A stretch of 64,000 bases of DNA, taken from Linanthus parryae. Its lineage: Eukaryota > Streptophyta > Magnoliopsida > Ericales > Polemoniaceae. The first letter of the stretch is position 1; each line of letters starts with the position of its first letter. Positions 43,973 through 55,600 of the stretch are shown here, piece by piece. The stretch lies in NCBI GenBank assembly GCA_023055425.1, contig JALGPY010000014.1, forward strand, positions 12,732,501 through 12,796,500, read 5' to 3'. The notes beneath the pieces are model-generated. The model was not told where the DNA came from and did no database searches. It saw only the letters and a list, made by a program, of their open reading frames with translations. A program made the position numbers and the translations under genes.

Positions 43973-46900
43973 ATGGAAAACAACTCATCGAGTTCACAAC
44001 ATTCCCTACAATCTGTCCTTGAGAAGGACAAACTCTCTGGAACCAACTTCCTTGATTGGTACAGAAACTTGAGAATCGTTCTCAAGCAAGAGAAGAAACT
44101 GTACGCAATAGAGGAGCATGTTCCAGCAGGTCCACAGAACCAAACACCTGCAGCCCTAAAGGCGTATCAAAAGCGTGTTGATGACGCTAATGATGCGGCC
44201 TGCCTTATTCTATGCACCATGACTTCTGAGATTCAGAAGCAACACGAAAACATGAATGCTGTCGATATGATCGAGCATCTGAAGCAGCTCTTCCAAGAGC
44301 AGGCAAGGGTTGAGAGGTATGAGGTCTCTAAGGCACTGTTCAAGTGTCATCTGGCAGAAGGGAACCCGGTGGGACCCCATGTACTCCGTATGATCGGGTA
44401 CTTGGAGAATCTCGCCCGGCTAGGGTTTCCAGTCGGCCAAGATTTGGCAACCGATCTCGTGTTGCAATCGTTTCCCGAGAGTTATGGACAGTTCATCATG
44501 AACTATAACATGAACGAGATCGTGAAACCACTGTCAGATTTACTCAATATATTGAGGACAGCTGAACAGAGCATCAACAAGGGTAAGGGCAAGACCATTA
44601 TGATGGTGCAGAAAGGAAAGGGCAAAAGGTTTGCCTCATCCTCCAAGGGCAAAGGCAAGTCAGTTGCCAAGTCCAAGGAACCTGCCCTTACGCTTGTTGG
44701 TGGCATTGCCAAAGGTGTGAATAAAGGTAAGTGTCACTACTGCAGTCAGCCTGGACACTGGAGGAGGAACTGCCCAAAATATCTGAAGGACAAGAGGCTT
44801 GGAATAGTGATTCCACCACCACCAGGTATTTTTGTTGTAGATGTCAATTTAACTGTCTCTACATCTTGGGTATTACATACTGGATGTGGATCTCACATTT
44901 GTCGAAATGTGCAGGATCTAAAGAGAAGTAGAAGATTGGCTAAAGGAGAGAAAGATCTGCGCGTTGGGAATGAAGCAAAAGTTGCTGCGTTGGCCGTGGG
45001 CGTGTGCGAGCTATCTCTGCCTTCAGGATTAGTTTTAGAATTAAATAATTGCTATTTTGTGCCTGCCATGAGCAGAAACATTATTTATATTTCTTGTTTG
45101 GACAAGGATGGTTTTATTATTACAATAAAGAACAATTGTTGTTCCTTTTATTTGAATAATATTCACTATTTTAGTGCGCAATTATTTAATGGACTGTATG
45201 TCCTTGATCTAAGCAATCATGTCTACAACATTAATACCAAGCGGATTAAAATAAATGATTTAAATCCCGCTTACTTATGGCACTGTCGTTTGGGCCACAT
45301 AAACGAGAAACGTGTATCTAGACTCCATAAGGATGGACTACTAGACTCATTTGATTTTGAATCATATGAGACATGTGAGGCTTATTTATTGGGAAAAATG
45401 ACAAAGTCCCCTTTCAATAAGAAAGGCAAGAGGACTAGTGAGCAATTGGCGCTCATACATACTGATGTATGTGGGCTATTTGCCACGCCTGCCAGGGGTG
45501 GTTATGTCTACTTCATTACATTTACTGATGATTACATTAGATATGGATTTGTGTACCTCATGAGGTCCAAATCCGAATCCTTTGAAGTGTTCAAAGAATT
45601 CAAGAATGAAGTAGAAAAGCAACTTGGCAAAAGTATCAAGGCTCTACGATCGGATCGTGTAGGAGAATACTTGAGCCAAGAGTTTGACGACTATCTTAGA
45701 GAGTGTGGGATCGTGTCCCAACTCACTCCACCCGGAACGCCACAATGGAATGGCGTTTCTGAGAGGAGGAATCGAACCCCATTGGATATGGTTCGATCTA
45801 TGATGTGTCAAACCGATCTTCCATTATCGTTTTGAGGCCACGCTCTATTAAGTGCAGCTTACACCATTAACTGTGTTCCATCTAAATTAGTCATGAAGAC
45901 ACCATATGAGATGTGGAGTGGGAGGCGTCCCACACTGTCGTTCATGAGGATTTGGGGCTGCGATGTCTATGTAAAACGTTTACAATCGGACAAGCTAGGG
46001 CCGAAATCGGATAAGTGTAAATTTGTGGGGTACCCTAAGGAAATTAAGGGTTACTACTTCTACAATCCAACCGAGAACAAAGTGTTTGTTGCTCGGACCG
46101 GCGTGTTTCTAGAAAGAGAGTTTGTCTCTAAAGAAACAAGTGGGAGGACTGTAGAATTTGAAGAGGTTCAAGAACCACAAATCACTGAACCGATTATGGA
46201 ACATGAACAGGAACCACAAACAGTTGTGGAGCAGCCTGTTCAAGTAACACAAGAGCTTCGTAGATCTAGTAGAGTGCGCCAGGAACCCGAGAGGTATGGA
46301 CTTCTCGTGACCGATTCCGGTGACACGATGCTCATAGATGATGAGCCTACTACCTATTAAGAGGCCATGAAGGGCCCAGAATCTCAGAAGTGGCTAGAAG
46401 CCATGAGATCCGAGATGGAATCCATGTATACCAACAAAGTATGGACTTTGGTGGAACCACCCGAAGGGGCACGACCCATAAGGTGCAAGTGGGTCTTCAA
46501 GAAGAAGATCGACATGGATGGTAATGTGATTACCTATAAGGGCTGATTGGTGGCTAAAGGATTCAGACAGATTCATGGTATTGACTATGACGAAACCTTT
46601 TCACCAGTCGCTATGACCAAATCCATCCGAATCCTACTTGCGATTGCAGCATACCATGACTATGAGATTTGGCAGATGGATGTCAAAACAGCATTCCTTT
46701 ATGGGAATCTCTTCGAGGACGTGTATATGATACAGCCGGAGGGTTTTGAGGATCCAAAGCAAGCCAACAAAGTATATAAGCTGCAACGATCCATTTATGG
46801 ATTGAAGCAAGTTTCTAGGAGTTGGAATCGACGTTTTGATGAAGTGGTCAAAGAGTTTGGCTTCATCAGAAACGAAGATGAGTCTTGTGTCTACAAGAAG

Positions 46901-47923
46901 GTTAGTGGGAGCTCTGTAGCTTTTCTGGTCTTGTATGTGGATGACATACTGCTCATTGGAAACGACGTTCCCATGCTGCAATCTGTTAAAGATTGGATAG
47001 GGAAGTGTTTCTCAATGAAAGACTTAGGGGAAGCAGCCTATATACTCGGTATAAAGATCTATAGAGATAGATGTAAGAGACAGCTAGGCCTAAGTCAAAG
47101 TACATATATTGACCAGGTGTTGAAGCGGTTTAACATGCAAGATTCCAAGAAGGGATTATTGCCCATGTCACATGGAATCACTCTTTCGAAGAGTGGTTGT
47201 CCTTCAAATGAGATTGAGAAGGAACACATGAGTAGAATTCCCTATGCCTCGGCCATATGATCTATCATATACGCCATGTTATGTACTAGACCAGATGTGT
47301 CATATGCCTTGAGTATGACAAGCAGATACCAATCCAATCCAGGTGAGAGTCACTGGATTGCAGTCAAGAACATCCTAAAGTACTTGAGAAGAACAAAGGA
47401 TGCTTTCTTGATATTTGGCGGTGTGGAAGAGTTGCGTGTAAGGGGTTACACTGATGCAAGCTTCCAAACCGACAGAGATGACTTTAGATCACAGTCGGGA
47501 TATGTGTTTTGCCTGAATGGAGCAGCGGTGAGCTGGAAGAGTTCCAAGCAAGAGACGGTGGCTGATTCTACAACAGAGGGTGAGTACATTGCTGCAAATG
47601 GCGCAACAAAGGAAGCTGTTTGGATCAGAAAGTTTGTTTCTGAACTTGGTGTGGTTCCTAGCATTACGGATCCAGTTGAGTTGTACTGTGACAACACTGG
47701 GGCGATCGCGCAATCAAAGGAACCCAGGTCGCACCAGAAATCCAAGCACGTGCTCAGGAAGTTTCATCTGATTCGAGATATTATCGATAGAGGAGACATT
47801 CGGATATGCAAGATTCCTACAGATGAGAATCTGTCAGACCCGCTTACAAAGTCGCTTACGCAGTGGAAGCATGAAGGGCACACTAGGAGTATGGGCATAC
47901 GAGATGCGCCAGATTGGCTCTAG
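43973..47923 (+). pseudogene. Copia gag-pol polyprotein, four nonsense codons
   Basis: One frame runs throughout, broken only by stops at 45833-45835, 46358-46360, 46544-46546 and 47258-47260. Gag (WYRNLRIVLKQEKKLYAIEE) is followed by the zinc knuckle CHYCSQPGHWRRNCPK. The protease motif reads WVLHTGCGSH, with His (CAT, 44876-44878) where the catalytic Asp belongs. The integrase zinc finger has CRLGHI...CEAY, the second Cys being Tyr (45383-45385). Integrase core landmarks are HTDVCG, SDRVGEY and QWNGVSERRNR. RT has KTAFLYGNLFEDVYM and YVDD (46934-46945). RNase H has GYTDASFQTDRDDFRSQSGY and ADSTTEGEYIA. The start was chosen at the first Met of the gag homology. Confidence 0.93.
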
Positions 47924-47924
47924 T

Positions 47925-47937
47925 GCAAGTGGGAGAC
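47925..47937 (+). promoter_or_regulatory. Copia polypurine tract
   Basis: GCAAGTGGGAGAC immediately precedes the 3' LTR. Confidence 0.8.
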
Positions 47938-49369
47938 TGTTGGAATAGATGCCCTAGAGGCAATCTAGTTTAGTATGAATCTATTTGTGGCTAGAAATTC
48001 ATTTATTATTTATTGGATATTTAATATAATGAAGTCCTTAGATTTACAATTGTGTTGTTTATCTTAAATATCCCTAGTCCAGTATCATGATTAATGGGAC
48101 AATCATCTATAGACTAGTATGGGGTTGGATTGATATGGAGATATCATGATCCAACACATAGGTGTGCATTAAGGGTAATGACGCACTGGATTGACACATC
48201 TCCGAGAAGGCTACATACACGTTATGTTAAGTCACAAGCGCTTCTCGTGGTGCAATGGTATTTCCATCCTTAGACTTGAAGTCACTAGATATTCTAGTTG
48301 TGGATTATTGTGATTTTGGTAGCGTTAAACGCTACACCGTAACTGGGTAGTTATAAAGGCGTGTATCAGATACAATAAGAAGCAAGCTTATAGATCGTAG
48401 TGGACGTAGATAGAATTTGTCCCTCCCACATAACGGGAGCAAATATCCTAGGCCACTCGAGGGATAGTGCTTATAAAATTTCTGACCAGACTCAAATAAA
48501 TCAATATGGGATATTGATGTTATTTGCACGAATAAGGCTATTTCCATGGATCGAGAAATTGTGGATTGGATATACGAGTGTGACTTGTATGTCTCGTGTC
48601 CAATCCGGATATGGAGACAAAGGGATGAGACAATTACTTGTACAAAGGTTGTCAAGATGACTATTCTATTAGTTGGCTAGAATTGATGTTCTGCTAGAAA
48701 CTGCTCCATATTAGCAAATTGTGCTACCAACTAGATAGAACCTATGGGGTCACACGCTATATAGAGTTGAGCTAGATTTGGGAATTAATTAATTGGATTA
48801 ATTAATTAGACGGATCACTTTGCAATACCTTGCAAACTTAGTAGGGACTAATTTTGCAAGGAATGGACTAAATTGAATTTTAGTAGGACTAGAATAAGTC
48901 ATTTAGGTAGTTCGCAAGGATTTGTTGGACTATATAAAGGACACTCCTTCCTTACTTCCTTCCTTCTCACACTTATGTCATAATTGATCATAACTTGAGT
49001 GGGAGAGAACAAAAGGAGAGAGCAAGCAAGCAAGGAAGGAGCCGTCGCCCCTCCCTCGCCGCCGCCCCTCCCCGTCGGCCACAAGGAGGCCGAACACCTC
49101 CTTGTTCGTCTCGTTTTGCGTGATTGTTCTTCCTCTTCCTCTTTCCGGGATACCACCAAGGATTGGAAGATCTAGAAATCAACTCTAGGCGTGGATCAAC
49201 TATAGAGAACGTGACACAATTCGCGTTTGAAGTCATCAAAGGAGAACCCTAAGGTGTGTTAATTGATTTCTTCCTTTACCATCGTTATGTCTCTTGACTT
49301 GTGATCCTTGGAGGGTTTTGCATGGTTAATTATTGTTTCCGTTGCGCATCCATGAATCAAAACCATACA
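47938..49369 (+). repeat. Copia 3' LTR
   Basis: Same termini and TATA box (48931-48938) as the 5' LTR. Differences visible by eye include GGGTAGTTATAAAGGCG against GGGTATTTATAAAGCCG, GTATTTCC against GTATTGTC, and an extra CTTCCTTA near 48950. Confidence 0.95.
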
Positions 49370-51715
49370 GATATGAGAGACTCGAAAAGAGGGTTTGATT
49401 CTGCTCGCAATGATCTTGGTAAGAAGTTTAAAAATGGTGTTGCAAAGGGTAATGGGCCTAAAATCTTTGACAAGAACAGGGTCAGGAACCTTAGGGATTA
49501 GGCAGACAAAGGAGTGCCCAAAAAGAGGAGGTAAGGTTTGAGAGGAGAAGATCTTAGCAAAAAGGGCCTGGATTTTATGCTTACTAGTCTCCCATCTTTG
49601 CTGGAAGAACACATGATGGAAACCATCAGGGCCAGGGGCTTTGGTGCCCTTCATAGTCCACAACACCCTTTTAATCTCCTCCAAGGAGAGGGAGAGCAAA
49701 GAGAGGTAGCCAGGGAAGCACTCACATGGGGGAAATGGACCCCCAAAGAGAGATTGAGAATGATGTACGAATGGGAAGAGGCAAAAGACTTGGAGAAAGA
49801 CTTGTGGAAAAAAGAAGCAATCTCCAGGGTCATAAACCCAACTACCCTCCTCATAATGATAAAAGAAATTTTGTTTCTCCTTCTTCTGGACAGGGTTGCA
49901 GCATGAAAGAACCAGCATTTATATCCCATCAACATCCCACTAAATCCTGGCTTTGAGCCTCCAGAACTCTTTTTCTTGGGAAAGGAGGCAATTAAACTCA
50001 GAAGAGAGCTTAGAGTTAAGATCCACCAGGAAGCTAGTCTGAGAATTATCCAAGGCCTCCTGGATACCAGCCAGTCTAGCCATAATCATCTCTTCTTGTG
50101 AAAAATGTTTCCGAAAACCTCCTTATTCTGGCTAATGAGGTCTCTCTGGGAATTATGGATGGCTTGAATATATGTGTCCCCCGAGTTCCGTCCAGCATGG
50201 ATGACATTCCACACTGAAGGGTCAGAGAACCACATAGTCTCAAACTTGAACATGTTTCTAAGGGAGGGGAAAGAGTTAGAGGTATCCAAAAGAAGTGGGC
50301 AATAATCAGAGTGAGTTCTATGGAGGTGGGTGATACAGGCATTAGGGGTCAGATTGCCACAAAGGGTTGGCAAAGAACATATCAATCCTTTGTTTAGTGG
50401 GATCAGGGAGCTGTTCACCATTATACCAAGTAAACCTGGACCCAGAGAACCCAAGATCTACCATGTTACAGTGGTCAAGCATAGCATGGAACTCATCCAC
50501 ATTTGCTCTATTGATACCATTCCCTCCTCACTTATCATTAATGTGAAGAACATCATTAAAATCCCCAAACAAGAGCCGAAGTAGGTTGATACAATCAGCA
50601 CTAAGGCAAAGGTTATCCCACAAGGTATGCCTAAGGTTATCTTTAGGACTAGCATAAATGAAAGAAATGAAAAAAATTGGAAGAAGTGGAAGGGGGACAA
50701 ACCTGAAAGGAGGCATGAATCTCCTGCAGGGACACATAAATCACATCAATCTCCACACCAGTATTGTCCCACAGGAGCCAAAGACCACCAGCAAAGCCAA
50801 GAAATTCCACCACATATCACCTGTCAAAGCCACAAATGGTTCTAGCTCTTTTCCCAGAGATTCTGGTCTCAGTGATTCCAACAATATTAGGCCTATGCAT
50901 GCCTACCAGGTCCTTGAAGCTGTACCTGAAAGCAGCATTCCCATCCCCTCTACAGTTCCACGGTAGAAATCTCAATGGAAAGTTTTGGACCCTTATATCC
51001 CTCAGCATCCCTTCTGGAGCCTTGCTCCTTAGGTTTTCCACTACCTCCCTGATCTCTTCCCCTTCTTGGACAGTCATCATGTTGCCCCCTTCTGCTAGGA
51101 AGCCCCCCCTTTTGGAGAAAGGAATGGAGATATTCCCTTGAGAGAGGCTGCATGTTGCCTGAGTATTCTATGGACCACTTTGCTTTATAATCCTCCATTA
51201 TTATGAATCTTGCCTCTCCTAGGTTTGCAGGGAATTGTATCATGAAGCAGAGGCTTGTGCAGGCTCTTTCCGCTGCCACCACCCTCATGAATTATGGGAT
51301 GACATGGTTCTCTACCCTTCTGTCTTCCTGAATGGTCATCCTGTTTATCTCCTCTCTTGTCCAACTGAACTGTTCCAGAAGGGTACTGAAGTCCCATTGT
51401 TCCACTTTCCATCCTGAGGGTTCCTTCATGTGGGTGAGGATAACAGCCATGGAGGTTTTTGGATATGGAATTTAGGGGAGAGGGATACACGAGAGATTTG
51501 AGGACACAGTCTTTTCCACTCTTGTTATGAACCTCCACCCAGGGATTCTCCTCCATGGGTTGGTCTCCAGGTTTGCTGATTCCAATGGAGAGCTTGCTGA
51601 TTATGATGTTACTTTCGAGGATTTTAACTTTTTCTGGATTGATGACCGGTTGAGTGAAAGGGACTATGCAGTAGGGATCTAAAAAGGAGGAGGAGGGTTC
51701 AGAGTTAGAGATCAT
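49370..51715 (-). mobile_element. LINE (L1-type), 5' segment (endonuclease and RT N-terminus)
   Basis: Reading leftwards, 51185-51715 encodes an N-terminal region with PWVEVHNKSGK and a basic Gly-rich stretch. At about 50950-50817 the endonuclease starts (NCRGDGNAAF; IVGITETRISGKRA). GDFNDV follows near 50555 and HLHRTHSDYCPLLL near 50310, the apurinic-like endonuclease motifs. From about 49710 the RT begins (MKGTKAPGPDGFHHVFFQ, VKDFRPITLCNTIFKLLTKI, ASRIKP). Several frame changes and stops break it. The segment stops at the Copia target site and resumes at 40862. Confidence 0.88.
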
Positions 51716-51940
51716 GGGGTAGGGCTGTAAACGAACCGAATCGAATCGAATATCACTTGTTTGAGTTTGGCTCGTTTAACTTGGCTACTAAACGAGTCGA
51801 ACACAAACTCGAGTCGGAAAAAAAATCCTTGTTTGAGTTCGGCTCGTTTAGGGCTCGAGTTGTTCGTTGTTCGGCTCGTGGCTCGTTTAGCTAGCTCGTT
51901 TACGGGCTCGAATTCGGCTCGACGAACTTTATTTCTCTCG
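51716..51940. repeat. CTCGTTTA/TAAACGAG-rich repeat, possible hAT-type end
   Basis: TAGGGCTGTAAACGAACCGA starts at about 51719 and is followed by repeated GGCTCGTTTA, TAAACGAGTCGA and GCTCGAATTCGGCTCGA motifs. Such sequences recur in plant genomes. The TAGGG start resembles hAT terminal repeats, but no second end or 8-bp target duplication was found. It may be cut by the Tat element. Confidence 0.4.
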
Positions 51941-52376
51941 GATAGGTACTGTAGATACTGCTTTCTGACATGACAGATCTTGGCCACGTGGCAGCTATCC
52001 AGCACACCATATTGTGCTCCATACACACTGGATCACCAGCCGAGCTGATCCATGTGGGGGCTGCGAGACAGAGCCCTCGCATACCACTGCACGGGACTTG
52101 TAGGGACTTTGTGGTTTGGAGGCTAGAGTAAGCCCTGTCGCGTGCGAGCCAAGCCCGCACGCGACCTTTAGTAACTGTTTTGAGAGATTTATGGCACGAG
52201 CTCCATAAACCCGGTCAATCCGGTCAAACCCGGTCAACCTCGTAACGGTTCCGGTATTCACGCACCACGTGCTGTAACGGTCCCTATATACTCGGACGAA
52301 CGTGCCGTTATGGTTAAGCTAATTAAGCCGCCATCAATGGGCGCATTAACCACACTACAACGGTCACGTTCTCCAG

Positions 52377-52384
52377 TATATATA
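52377..52384 (+). promoter_or_regulatory. Probable LTR TATA box of the Tat element
   Basis: TATATATA within CCAGTATATATAGATC, about 190 bp before the inferred LTR end. Another candidate (CCCTATATACTC) lies near 52285. Confidence 0.5.
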
Positions 52385-52578
52385 GATCGTCAACCTTTCC
52401 ATACAAAGGAGGACACACTGCCATAAACGGAAGCTCTGCCAAACCTCTGTCTCTCTCTCAGACATTGCTATTGACTTACTCTCTCCCTACACACAACCCC
52501 ACTCTTCCTGTGCGATCCTTGATCCACTACACACGGTGCACACGGAGGTCTCCCCGTCGGAATCTCTTGTGCACATTT

Positions 52579-52597
52579 TGGTGAACCCGAAGTGAAC
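52579..52597 (+). promoter_or_regulatory. Candidate primer binding site of the Tat element
   Basis: TGGTGAACCCGAAGTGAAC starts three bases after the inferred LTR end TGCACA. It begins TGG as primer sites do; I could not assign the tRNA. Confidence 0.5.
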
Positions 52598-52615
52598 TTA
52601 CAAACAAAAGCAACC

Positions 52616-55600
52616 ATGTCTCAGGAGGATGATGTCAGCAACCGATCGCCCTCCACCGAAACTCCCTCAGGAGACGAGACCCGCCGTACTCCAACAACTC
52701 CCGGCGAAGCACCGACGTTAGAGTCTTTGGACGCTACTGTCCAAAGTCAGGCGAAAGCTGTCAAGTCTCAGTCTGCGCAATTAGAACAGATCTTGGCCGT
52801 TCTGGGCACCCTTGTGCCGAATCCTCCACCAGCCACCGCTATCCCTCAGGGAGGAGGAACCCCTACCGCTCCAGGATTGGGAGTGTCAGCCACACCTCCC
52901 AACCCTCATCTGCAGACTCCACCGTCAGCTACGCAGCTGCCTTCGGTTCAGGGATCAACAGCACAGATGCTGCCTCCTACTGCTCACGCTCCTCAGCCAC
53001 CGGCTTTGGCGTCCAACCCAACTCTGCAGTACCCTTTGCCTCCCCCAACAATGATCTGGGGAAATGCGGGCAGTCAGTATGCTCCCAATCCTCCAGCGGC
53101 GTATGTGTCGCCACCGCCCACGGCAACCCCTCCATCAACTACCGAGGGGAGCATTCCAGAATGCATGACGTCTTTGCAGAAGCGTGTGGACACTATTCTG
53201 GCTCATCAGTCATTCGCGGATACCATTATCCCGAAGTTAGACAACGATCCACCCATTCCATGAGAGATCTATCTCATGCCTAACCCGGCGGGGTACAAGG
53301 CTCCTAAATGGGATAAGTTCGAGGATGTCAACGGAAACGCTCACGAGCATGTCATGCGTTTCATTGATGTCATGGGTCCGTACGGAGCTGATCCCAAACT
53401 GCTGATGCGAGAGTTCCCAAAGTCTCTTGGGAACGTAGCATACAAATGGTACCGAACATTGGAGGCCGGATCCGTGAAGACTTGGGACGACATGGTCCAG
53501 AGGTTCTATACCAAGTTCTTCCAGATGGAAGAAAAGGTGACGATGATTCATCTCTCGCGGATGTACCAGAAGCGCGAAGAGGACGGAATCACTTTCATCA
53601 AGAAATTCAGGGCGAAATCCTTGGAGTGCAAAGATCCAATGCCCGAAAGCCGTCTCGTAGAGATATGCCTGCAATGCATGCGGGATGAATACAAAGGTAT
53701 GCTTATCAATCTGCAAACACCTACGTTTTCGAAGCTAATCGAATGCACGAAGAACATCGAGCCCATAGTCGAGAGACAGAAAAAGAAGAGCGCTCCAGAG
53801 TGACCTGCGAGCAGCACCACTTACAAGATCGGAAGGTTTAGCTACAAACGGGGACGCGAAGCTGAGGTCAATACAGTTTCGCCCCAGAAACAAGCGAAGG
53901 TCGCGAACTTCGATGTACCGCCTCTGCCATGCTCGGTAGAGGAAGCAAGTGACCTCTGCAGACAGTGGCGCAAGGACGGCGTCCTGCCACCGCTCGAGAA
54001 AACACCCTCCAAGGAGATGGTGAGGGACCCTAAGTGGTGCGAGTACCACGGCAAGGTCATGCATCCCACCGCCGAGTGTAAGAAACTCAGGTTCGCGTTC
54101 GATCAGAAGATGAAGAACGGAGAGCTCATCGTCAGCGACCACCGGAAGGACGTGCGCAACAACCCGCTTCCCGCGCATGCGGAACCGGGCTCGAAGGGCA
54201 AAGAGGTCGCTATGATCTCGATCGTCGACTTGGAAGAAGTCGCAGAGGATGGCCTGCCCATCGTCGCCGAGGTCCATGAAGACGAAGACTATAGCATGGA
54301 CACAGAGGATGAACGTGCCGACCGCATGAAAGGGTCGCATGGCTTTAACAAATTCTTCGATGAAATGAATTTCTTCGAGAAGTGCCGAACTGATATGATG
54401 AAAGCGATTTTGAGAATAGCAGAGGACTACTAGGAGGACCTTGTAGTTTCCAACGGGAAAGTCATCAGGGCATCCCGCTCTATGGAAAAGATTATGACCT
54501 TTTCTGCCAGCGACAAAAAGACGGATGCGAGTCACCAGAGACCTCTGTACGTGACCGCCATCATCAATGGCGTCGAGTTCAAACGAGCATTCGTCGATGG
54601 AGGAGCAGCGGTCAACGTCGTTCCGCTCCACACACTGAGGCTAGCAGGGATCCCCGAACATAAGGTAGTCAGACGTCCGTCTCCGCTGGTGGGATTCGGA
54701 AGCGACTCTAGAATGACAATCGGATGGATCCGCCTGGGTGTTCAGATTGGCAAAATCAAGTGCTCAGCAAAGTTCTATGTCATAGACGCGAACACCACAT
54801 ACCACATGATTGTAGGTCGAGCCTGGATTCATCGCTTCGACGCAGTCCCTTCGACGGCTCACCAGGTTATGAAAGCCATCTGGAACGACAGAATAGTCGA
54901 GATACCGGCTTCAACAAACCCGTTCAACTTGGACGAAGCACATCTCAGTGAGGCGGTGTGGTTCACTGAAATGGCAGATGAGCAAACACCCGGACAATTC
55001 AACCCTACTCCTTTGCCTCTCTGGGAGGACATCAAGGACCAATCGCCTGCAGGGGTAATGGTGACGAGGGAAGATGCCAAGGAAAAGCCGCCTACACGTG
55101 AAGAGGCGCCGCGTATCGCATATCATCGGAAAAACGTGTACACTCTGAAGAGGATCGCAAAGCATGACCCCGAGGGCAAGGAGATAGAGAGCTTCTACGC
55201 CAATGGGAAGAAGTGCTACCGCATATGAAGGTGCGCGGGGATGTCCTCACGCGGGCATGAGGATATCCCTGGGCAAATCAATCAAATCGAGCAAATTGCG
55301 CTGACAGAAGAGCCAACACAAGGCACTCCAGACGAGAAACTCAAAGAAGCGCCTGAATGCATGGAAGACAGGCCAAGACCGCAAAAGCAAGAGCTAAAGG
55401 AAGTGTTCCTCAGCCCGAACGAGGAAAAGAAAAGGCCAGTCTTCCTGAGCGTGGATCTCACAAGCGAAGAAGAACAAGGGCTGCTACAGCTCCTAACTGA
55501 ATACAAAGATGTGTTCGCATGGGAGTATGATGAAATGCCAGGTCTGGATACAAGCATCACCATGCACCGTTTAGACATCATCCCCGGGTCTAAACCGGTC

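Larger units (their letters stand above)
40858..49374 (+). mobile_element. Copia LTR retrotransposon inserted in the LINE
   Basis: The element is 40863-49369, flanked by GATAT at 40858-40862 and GATAT at 49370-49374. The LTRs are 40863-42289 and 47938-49369, both starting TGTTGGAATAG and ending TACA. A primer site, long leader, single gag-pol frame and polypurine tract lie between. Domain order is gag, CCHC knuckle, protease, integrase, RT and RNase H, which defines Copia. The frame has four nonsense codons and two key residue losses, so this copy is dead. Its LTRs differ more from each other than the Gypsy LTRs do, so it is probably the older insertion. Confidence 0.95.
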
